Source: Actinomycetes bacterium (lineage in GTDB: Bacteria > Actinomycetota > Acidimicrobiia > Acidimicrobiales > UBA8190). Taken from it: a stretch of 7,403 bases of DNA. Below, in pieces: positions 1 through 5,369 of the stretch. Where the stretch lies: contig JAJZYI010000175.1 in NCBI GenBank assembly GCA_021798135.1, positions 1 through 7,403 on the forward strand, given 5' to 3'. Position numbers and translations under genes: made by a program. Below the pieces are notes generated by a model. That model saw only the letters and a list, made by a program, of their open reading frames with translations, searched no databases and was not told the origin of the DNA. Numbering within the stretch: the stretch's first letter is position 1; every line of letters begins with the position of its first letter.

Positions 1-202
1 TCCCGCCCATCGACCCGTGGAACGTCGCCGAGCCGAACGAGAAGATCCCCCCGTCCGACGCCACCTCCCAGTAGCCGCCGCCACCGGGCACCGCCGCCAT
101 CCCCACCACCGGCTCGTTCAGCGGCTTCCCGCCCATCGACCCGTAGGACACCGCCGAGCCGAACGGCAGGATCCCGCCGTCGGACCCGAGCAGCCAGTAG
201 CC
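1..202 (-). repeat. 42-residue (126-bp) GYW...SDGGI..FGSA protein repeats
   Basis: From residue 502 of the SpoIID-like protein one complete and one incomplete copy of a 42-residue unit are visible. The first starts GYWLLGSDGGILPFGSA, the second GYWEVASDGGIFSFGSA; both continue to YGSMGG/HGSMGG, and the first carries a KPLNEPVVGMAAVPGGG linker. Tyr503 and Tyr545 mark the exact period. At DNA level the 18 bases at 1-18 recur at 127-144. The array runs off the window, so copy number is unknown. I recall such repeats from many secreted Acidimicrobiia proteins; a beta-propeller-like or wall-binding fold is inference only. Confidence 0.8.
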
Positions 203-1705
203 GGAGGTGCCGCCGCTCGCCTGCCCGACGACGGCGAACCAGCTCGACAGCACGCCGCTCGCCGGGTAAGTGCCCCCGTAGGCGTCGAGCTGGTCCTGGG
301 CGTCGGCGGCGAGCGCGGCGGCGAACGCCGAGCCGGTGACGGTCACCGAACCGCCGGACCCGACCACCGTGACGGCGAGGACGCGGCCGCCGTCGGGCCC
401 GAGCCCGTTCCGCTGCACGACCTGCAGGGACTGGTACGTGCCGATGCCGGGGAAGGCCGCCTCCACCGCGGTCGCCGGGATGGTGGCGGTGTAGCTGTGG
501 TACGGGTCGCACACCTGGGCGGTGCACACCGAGTCGCCGGTGTCGACGACGGCGGCGAAGCCGCCGGCGCCCGAGCCCGGTGCCGTGTAGCCGCCCGTGG
601 AGGCCGAGTACTCGGTGAGCGCCACCGCGCCGCCGGGCAGCAGGACGACCTGGCCGGAGGTGTCCTGCACGGCCAGGTCGTCGTAGGGGTTCTCGTACGC
701 GATGCCGGGGTAGGACTGGCAGGCGGTGGTGTCGCAGACGTCGGCCACGCCGCCGCCGACGCCGCCGCCGACCGCCTCGGCCACGGCGTAGGAGCGCGAG
801 GCGACGACCTGGGCCTCGGTCTGCTGGAAGCCGGCAGGCTGGCCCTGGGGGCCGGACGAGCCGACGGACCCCCAGTCGCCGGGCGACTCGGCAGCGGCCG
901 TGTCGGCCACGTACTGCCCGAGCGGCAGCCGGTTGACGGTCTCGGCCACGGTGGGCGCCGTCGGGCTGACGGTGCCGCCGATGCTGCCGCGGTAGTGGAC
1001 CCCGGTCTGGCACAGCTCCAGGGTCTGGCCGGCGAGGTTGCCCGAGGCCGGGAACGGCGCCGCCGTGGGCGGGGCGGCGGTGGGGGCCGTCACGCCGGTG
1101 GCGACGGGCGTGCCCCAGGCGTCGCTGCCGCCGGCGCACGGCCCGGCTCCGGTCGCGCCGCTCACGTAGACGTCCCACGTCGGGGCACCCGTGCCCCCGG
1201 TCACCAGCACGAAGCGGGCGCCGCCGCCGGCGGGGACGGTCACCGGCGCCGCCATCCCCGTCCCGGTGACCGAGAACGGCACCGCCGCCGTGACGGCGAC
1301 GTCGTCGCCCTGCTGGGCGGCGAGCAGGACGGTCACGGTGGCGGCGTCGCCGGTCAGGCCCGTGGAACCGGTCACCGCGGACGCCAGGGTGCCGAGCGAC
1401 GTCGTGCCGCCCGCCGCCAGGGTCCCGTAGTAGTGGGCCAGGATCTGCTGGTAGGTCGAGCCGCCCAGGGCGTAGCCGAGAGCGCCGTACTGGCCCATGC
1501 CCCGGCCGTGCCCGTAGCCGTGCACCTGCAGGACCACCGACGCGGGTCCGGCCGCGGCCGGGTGCCGCGCCGCCGCGCCGGCGACGGCGGCGGGGACCAG
1601 CAGGGGCAGGCCGGCTGCGACCGTGGCGACCGCCCGCAGGCGGAGCCGGCCGCCGCTGCGGCGGGACCGGGGGCGTCGGGCGGGCTGGCCTGGGCGGGTC
1701 GGCAT
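1..1705 (-). CDS. Secreted SpoIID/LytB-domain protein with C-terminal GYW/DGG repeats (3' end cut by window edge)
   Basis: The frame is open from ATG at 1705 to the left edge, about 568 codons without a stop, so the C-terminus is missing. Residues 1-24 are rich in Arg, 25-46 are hydrophobic (AVATVAAGLPLLVPAAVAGA), as in a Sec-type signal peptide with Ala-rich cleavage sites near 42-46. Residues 63-75 read GYGHGRGMGQYGA, followed by a HYYG segment, the usual N-terminal signature of SpoIID/LytB proteins. The second half of the domain is seen as LPLGQYVADTAAAE, with Glu273 at the place of the catalytic Glu of SpoIID, then EAQVVASRSYA (Tyr306). Six cysteines include two CX4C pairs (324/329 and 394/399), fitting an extracytoplasmic protein with disulfides. 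Repeats begin at about residue 502. Known family members are peptidoglycan lytic transglycosylases or LytB-like amidase enhancers; here a cell-wall role is inferred. It is separated from the glycosyltransferase operon by 132 bp and probably transcribed separately. ATG is chosen because the signal peptide follows it directly. Confidence 0.85.
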   Translation of the reverse strand, partial: MPTRPGQPARRPRSRRSGGRLRLRAVATVAAGLPLLVPAAVAGAAARHPAAAGPASVVLQVHGYGHGRGMGQYGALGYALGGSTYQQILAHYYGTLAAGGTTSLGTLASAVTGSTGLTGDAATVTVLLAAQQGDDVAVTAAVPFSVTGTGMAAPVTVPAGGGARFVLVTGGTGAPTWDVYVSGATGAGPCAGGSDAWGTPVATGVTAPTAAPPTAAPFPASGNLAGQTLELCQTGVHYRGSIGGTVSPTAPTVAETVNRLPLGQYVADTAAAESPGDWGSVGSSGPQGQPAGFQQTEAQVVASRSYAVAEAVGGGVGGGVADVCDTTACQSYPGIAYENPYDDLAVQDTSGQVVLLPGGAVALTEYSASTGGYTAPGSGAGGFAAVVDTGDSVCTAQVCDPYHSYTATIPATAVEAAFPGIGTYQSLQVVQRNGLGPDGGRVLAVTVVGSGGSVTVTGSAFAAALAADAQDQLDAYGGTYPASGVLSSWFAVVGQASGGTSGYWLLGSDGGILPFGSAVSYGSMGGKPLNEPVVGMAAVPGGGGYWEVASDGGIFSFGSATFHGSMGG

Positions 1706-1711
1706 GTGCGG

Positions 1712-1740
1712 ATGCTAGCGGCCGACCCGTGAATGGCCAC
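1712..1740 (-). promoter_or_regulatory. Candidate promoter giving a leaderless transcript for the SpoIID-like gene
   Basis: On the minus strand TAGCAT (1717-1712) fits the TANNNT pattern of an actinobacterial -10 box and lies only six bases before the ATG at 1705. Initiation about seven bases after the box would start the RNA at or next to the ATG. No purine-rich ribosome binding site precedes this ATG, which agrees with a leaderless message. The hexamer 17 bases upstream, GTGGCC (1740-1735), matches TTGACA at only three positions, so the call is tentative. Confidence 0.35.
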
Positions 1741-1750
1741 CGACGCTCCG

Positions 1751-1864
1751 GGGCCCGGCGGCTGCGACGAACGGCCGCCGACCCGCCAGGGCCCGGCGGC
1801 TACGACGAACGGCCGCCGACCCGCCAGGGCCCGGCGGCTACGACGAACGGCCGCCGACCCGCCG
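1751..1864. repeat. 38-bp x 3 tandem repeat over the end of the last glycosyltransferase gene
   Basis: Three consecutive 38-bp units lie at 1751-1788, 1789-1826 and 1827-1864. On the plus strand each begins GGGCCCGGCGGCT and ends CCGCCGACCCGCC. Units 2 and 3 differ only at the last base; unit 1 has G instead of A just after GGCGGCT. A degenerate partial copy (15 of 22 matches by my alignment) lies at 1729-1750. The unit next to the gene (1827-1864) encodes the last eight residues of the glycosyltransferase and its TAG stop; the other units are non-coding. The unit length is not a multiple of three, as expected for non-coding expansion. There are no spacers, so this is not a CRISPR array. Confidence 0.9.
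1756..1856 (-). terminator. Three tandem hairpins, candidate intrinsic terminator cluster of the glycosyltransferase operon
   Basis: Every 38-bp unit contains CGGCGGC and GCCGCCG, a perfect 7-bp stem around an 11-base loop, at 1756-1780, 1794-1818 and 1832-1856. On the minus strand they follow or include the stop codon of the last glycosyltransferase (1840-1838). There is no T-tract after any stem, so these would be U-less hairpins of the type proposed for high-GC actinobacteria. The short GC-only stems could also simply be by-products of base composition. Position, not sequence, is the main support. Confidence 0.35.
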
Positions 1865-3058
1865 GGGGTCGGCCCGGCGATCGGCCAGGCGCTGCGCGAA
1901 GCGCGCGTAGCGGTCGGTGACGACCGGCCAGCGGTAGTTGCGGTCGACGTACGACCGGCCGCTGCTGCCCAGCGCCCTCCGCAGGGAGCCGTCGGCCACC
2001 AGGCGGTCGACGACCGCCTCGAACGCCGCGTACGAGTCGAACCACAGCCCGCCGGCCGACCGCCGGCAGTGCCCCCGGGTGGCCTCGCACCGGCCGTTCA
2101 CCACCACCGGGACGCCCTCGCTCCACGCCTCCATGATCACGAGGGAGAAGGCCTCGTGGGGCGAGGGGTTGACCAGCGCGGTGGCGCCGCGCAGCAGTGC
2201 CCACTTGTCGTCCTCGTCGACCGGCCCGGTGACGACGAGGTCCTTGTGCGGCGGCGGCTGGGCCGTGACCGGGCCGGCCATCACCAGCGCGAGGGGGCCG
2301 GGCCGGCGCTCCTTGTAGGCGGCGAAGAAGCCGCCCAGCATCGTGGAGCCCTTGAAGCCGTCGACCCGGCCGAGGCACAGGAGGTAGGGGCGGTCGCCCA
2401 GGCCCGTGACGTCCCCCGGCCGGCGCCCGGTGCCCGCGCCGTCGGGCGCGGGGTCGACGCCGAGGCCGAAGACGACCTGGGGCCGGTCGGCCACGGGGAA
2501 CACCCGCTGCACCAGCTCGCGCTCCTCCTCCGTCTGGAAGGCGAACCCGCTGGCCGCGCCGAACACGTCGCGGAACACCGGCAGGTGCAGGGCCGGCTCG
2601 TCGTGGGCCGCCGGGACGAGCAGCGACCGGCCGGCGACGGCGGGGATGGCCCGGACGGTCGTGCTGTACAGGTAGGGGTAGAAGGCGACGAGGTCCGCCG
2701 CCGACGCCGCCACCGCGTCGACCAGCGCCGGGCATCCCGGTCCCTGCAGGTCGATGAACGCCTCCGCCTCCGCCGGCGTGGCCGCTGACGGTGCGCTGAG
2801 CACCCGCTCGGAGAACGGGAAGAAGCGCGGCGGCCGGCCGCTCGTGCTGGCGAACCGGTGGACGGTGACCCCGCCGATCGCCTCGGTGCCCGCCGGGTAC
2901 TCGTCCGCCCAGGTCATGTGGTCCCGCGCGCAGGTGGTGTACACCTCGACGTCCCAGCCGGCCCGCGCCACCAGCTGCTCGGCCAGGCGGCGGGCGCCCA
3001 GCTCGGCGCCTCCGAGGATCTCGGTCCCGTACCGGGGGACGACCAGCGCGTGCCTCAC
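1838..3058 (-). CDS. GT4-type glycosyltransferase (GGAE subfamily), last gene of the operon
   Basis: A 406-residue GT-B fold enzyme, expected to move a sugar from a nucleotide-sugar donor to a growing glycan at the cytoplasmic face of the membrane. The N-terminus reads RHALVVPRYGTEILGGAEL with GGAE at residues 16-19, then EVYTTCARDHMTW, typical of a GT4 subgroup. The C-terminal donor domain has YLLCLGRVDGFKG and NPSPHEAFSLVIMEAW, where Glu302 and Glu310 make the E-x7-E motif. Start: GTG at 3058 overlaps the TGA of the upstream gene in GTGA and has GGGAGG six bases upstream; the frame is open further upstream, but that stretch is the shadow of the preceding gene. It lacks the YHN motif of its three upstream neighbours, so it is a different subfamily and probably makes a different linkage. 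The C-terminus (RRVGGRSS, then TAG) is supplied by the first 38-bp repeat. Donor and acceptor cannot be told from sequence. Confidence 0.9.
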   Translation of the reverse strand: MRHALVVPRYGTEILGGAELGARRLAEQLVARAGWDVEVYTTCARDHMTWADEYPAGTEAIGGVTVHRFASTSGRPPRFFPFSERVLSAPSAATPAEAEAFIDLQGPGCPALVDAVAASAADLVAFYPYLYSTTVRAIPAVAGRSLLVPAAHDEPALHLPVFRDVFGAASGFAFQTEEERELVQRVFPVADRPQVVFGLGVDPAPDGAGTGRRPGDVTGLGDRPYLLCLGRVDGFKGSTMLGGFFAAYKERRPGPLALVMAGPVTAQPPPHKDLVVTGPVDEDDKWALLRGATALVNPSPHEAFSLVIMEAWSEGVPVVVNGRCEATRGHCRRSAGGLWFDSYAAFEAVVDRLVADGSLRRALGSSGRSYVDRNYRWPVVTDRYARFAQRLADRRADPRRVGGRSS

Positions 3059-4176
3059 CGGGCGCCTCCCGACAGCCAGCCCTGCAGCACGGCTGCCATG
3101 GCGGCGCGGCTCCGCTCGAGCGACAGGTCGGCCACCCGCCGCTCGGCCCCGGCGGCGATCCGCCGACGCAGCGCCGGGTCGCTCACCACGCGGTGCACCG
3201 CGGTGGCCAGCGTGGCCGGCCCGTCGTCGGGGACGACGAGCCCGCCGGCACCGGTGGTCGTCGCCACCTCGCCGGTGTCGGCCACGACCAGCGGGCGGCC
3301 CATGGCCATCGCCTCGGCGATCGGCACGCAGAACCCCTCGTGCTGCGACGCGCAGACCACCACGTCGGCCCGCCGGTACTCGTCGAGCAGCTCCCGGTGC
3401 CCGACGCGGCCGGCGAACCGGACGGCGCCGCCCATGCCGGACGCCTTCGCCAGCTCGGCCACGGCCCGGGCGTAGCTGGGCACGACGGGCCGGCCCACGA
3501 GCGTGAGCGTCGCGTCGCCGTCGAAGACCCTGCGGTAGACGGCCAGCGCCTCGACCAGGCGGTGCTGGGCCTTGTGGGGGGCGATCGCGCCGACGAACAG
3601 CCAACGCGTGCTGCGGGCGGCGCCGGTGCCCGAGGCCGGCCGGCCGTCACCGTCGGCGGGGGCGGTGCTCCCGCCCGGTGCGCCGAACCGGTCGAGGTCG
3701 AGCAGCAGCGGCGCCACCGTGACCGACGTCCAGCCCTTCGCCCGCAGGTCGTCGGCGTTGGTGGCGGACGCCGCGATGCCGAGCTCGGCCACGCGGGCGA
3801 GCTGCGCTGCCTGCAGGTGGCCGGCCACCAGTGCCAGGCGGCCGGCCGGGTCCCAGGCACGCAGGAAGTGCGGGGGCGTCACGTTGTGGTAGTAGACGGC
3901 GATCCGCTCCCGCCGCCCGTAGAGCCAGTCGCCGGCGGGCGAGTGCGACGCGCACTGGTAGACGATGGCCCGCTCCGGGGTGGACGGCCCCTGCAGCTCG
4001 CCGAGCAGGCGCGCCCGACCTTCGAGGTCGTCGTGCACGGCCAGGGCGAACAGGTCGGAGCGGTACCCGAGGTCGCGCAGCAGCTGCTGCAGGGCCAGCG
4101 CGTGGTCCGTGGTGGCGTCGCCGGGGACCGCCTGCGGCACCACCTGGTGCACCTCCTGCACGGCAGCGGCCGTCAC
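3055..4176 (-). CDS. GT4-type glycosyltransferase with YHN motif, third of three paralogues
   Basis: A 373-residue GT-B glycosyltransferase. The N-terminal domain begins EVHQVVPQAVPGDATTDHAL, with AVYYHNVTPPHF around Tyr96-His97-Asn98. The donor domain opens with WLFVGAIAPHKAQH (Trp192) and contains HEGFCVPIAEAM, with Glu280 and Glu288 as the E-x7-E pair expected to contact the donor nucleotide-sugar. A Gly/Ser/Pro-rich stretch at about 168-190 links the two domains. Start: GTG at 4176 overlaps the upstream TGA as GTGA, and the homology to the two upstream paralogues begins about eight residues later; only a weak GGGGG sequence precedes it. Its own TGA overlaps the next GTG. It is the most divergent of the three YHN enzymes: ADTGEVATTTGAGGLVV replaces the VAYGxxAxPETVG segment of the other two. 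This suggests a different acceptor or donor, but specificity is unknown. Confidence 0.9.
   Translation of the reverse strand: MTAAAVQEVHQVVPQAVPGDATTDHALALQQLLRDLGYRSDLFALAVHDDLEGRARLLGELQGPSTPERAIVYQCASHSPAGDWLYGRRERIAVYYHNVTPPHFLRAWDPAGRLALVAGHLQAAQLARVAELGIAASATNADDLRAKGWTSVTVAPLLLDLDRFGAPGGSTAPADGDGRPASGTGAARSTRWLFVGAIAPHKAQHRLVEALAVYRRVFDGDATLTLVGRPVVPSYARAVAELAKASGMGGAVRFAGRVGHRELLDEYRRADVVVCASQHEGFCVPIAEAMAMGRPLVVADTGEVATTTGAGGLVVPDDGPATLATAVHRVVSDPALRRRIAAGAERRVADLSLERSRAAMAAVLQGWLSGGAR
3065..3070 (-). promoter_or_regulatory. Ribosome binding site of the last glycosyltransferase
   Basis: GGGAGG on the minus strand lies six bases before the GTG at 3058, inside the last codons of the upstream gene. 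It is the clearest Shine-Dalgarno sequence of the four coupled junctions and fixes the start. Confidence 0.7.
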
Positions 4177-5369
4177 GGTGCCCCCGCGTCGGGACCGCCG
4201 GCAGCGACCGCCGGGCGGGTGCGGCCGGCACCCGGCCCCGGGCCCAGGCGGCCGGCGCCGGGCAGCAGGCGCAGGCGGTCGACGGCCCCCTCGATCTCGG
4301 CCACGAACCGCTCGCCGACCGAGGCCGGGTCGAAGGCGGCGAGCCGGCACCCGGCCGCGGCGGCCAGGCGGCCGCGCAGCCGGCCGTCGCCGAGCACCCG
4401 GTCGACGGCGGACGCCACCGTGAGCGGGTCCTTCCTGGCGAGGACGAGACCGGCGTCCCCGACCGTCTCCGGGATGGCGGCGGTGCCGTACGCGACCACG
4501 GGGAGCCCGTGGCGCATGGCTTCGAGGAGGGGGAAGCAGAAGCCCTCGTGGTCGGACAGGCACACGAGCACGTCGGCCCGGCGGTAGGCGTCCGCCAGGG
4601 CGAGGTCGTCGACGCGGCCGAGCATCCGGACCGCGTCCGCGATGCCGAGGGCGGCGGCCACGTCCCGCACGGCCTGCGCGTACTCGGGCACCGGCTCGCC
4701 GCCGACCAGGGTCAGGGTGGCGCGGGGATCGAACAGGCGCCGGTGCACGGCGAGCGCCTTCACCAGGTCGTGCGCCGCCTTGTGGGGCAGGAGCTTGCCG
4801 ACGAACAGCCAGCGCGCCCCGCGGCCACCGGCCGCAGCTCGGGCCGGCCGGCGCCCGGCGCCGGCCGGCGGGCCGCCGGGGCCGGTCGCGGGCACGAACG
4901 GCGGGACGACGGCGGTCGAGGGGTACCCGGCAGCCAGCAGGTCGAGCTCGTTGAACCGGGACACGGCGATGGCGTGACGAGCCCGCCCGGCCAGGCGGTA
5001 GAGGTCGCGCCGGCCGCTCTGCACCGCCGCCAGCCAGCTCGGCGCCCACCGCCAGAAGAAGCTCGCCGGGGTCAGGTTGTGGTAGTTCACCAGGAGCGGC
5101 TCGGGCCGCTGGAGCAGGTGGTCGACGATGTCGGAGCCGACGGCGAGCTGGTAGAGGAGCACGGTCCGGCCGGGCGGCGCGAGTCCCCCGAGCTCGCCCA
5201 CGGGCCGGGCCTCGCCGGCCACCTCGTCGTCGGCGCCGCCGGCGAAGACCTCGGCGTCGTACCCGGCGGCCCGCAGCGCGTCGCGGGCGGCCAGGGTGTG
5301 CGCGCCGGAGGCGTCGGCAGCGTGGAGGAACGGGATGACCTGGTGGACGGCCACCCGGGGCCGGCTCAC
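4173..5369 (-). CDS. GT4-type glycosyltransferase with YHN motif, second of three paralogues
   Basis: A 398-residue GT-B enzyme closely related to the gene just upstream. It begins SRPRVAVHQVIPFLHAADAS, has LLVNYHNLTPASFFWRW with Tyr96-His97-Asn98, then WLFVGKLLPHKAAH (Trp187) and SDHEGFCFPLLEAM (Glu275 and Glu283, E-x7-E). A Gly/Pro/Ala/Arg-rich interdomain linker spans about 160-186. After about residue 368 it ends in a 30-residue low-complexity Gly/Pro/Ala tail, longer than the GT-B core needs. The GTG at 5369 forms a GTGA overlap with the upstream stop, without an obvious Shine-Dalgarno sequence, so translation probably depends on coupling. The likely role is one sugar-transfer step in the same glycan as its neighbours. 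Shared SDHEGFC, HGLPVVAYG and ETVG segments with the upstream gene point to a tandem duplication. Confidence 0.9.
   Translation of the reverse strand: MSRPRVAVHQVIPFLHAADASGAHTLAARDALRAAGYDAEVFAGGADDEVAGEARPVGELGGLAPPGRTVLLYQLAVGSDIVDHLLQRPEPLLVNYHNLTPASFFWRWAPSWLAAVQSGRRDLYRLAGRARHAIAVSRFNELDLLAAGYPSTAVVPPFVPATGPGGPPAGAGRRPARAAAGGRGARWLFVGKLLPHKAAHDLVKALAVHRRLFDPRATLTLVGGEPVPEYAQAVRDVAAALGIADAVRMLGRVDDLALADAYRRADVLVCLSDHEGFCFPLLEAMRHGLPVVAYGTAAIPETVGDAGLVLARKDPLTVASAVDRVLGDGRLRGRLAAAAGCRLAAFDPASVGERFVAEIEGAVDRLRLLPGAGRLGPGPGAGRTRPAVAAGGPDAGAP

Noticed and set aside
17..1732. Long plus-strand open frame opposite the SpoIID-like gene
   Set aside because: Its product is an Arg/Gly/Ala/Val-rich sequence without domains, and the minus strand here encodes recognisable SpoIID motifs and repeats. 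Very high GC makes antisense frames stay open.
1372..1740. Minus-strand open frame beginning ATG at 1740
   Set aside because: It is out of frame with the signal peptide and SpoIID domain encoded from ATG 1705 and has an unstructured Arg/Pro-rich product.
1751..1864. The 38-bp array as ends of an insertion sequence or MITE
   Set aside because: Units are in direct, not inverted, orientation, with no transposase and no flanking target duplication visible.
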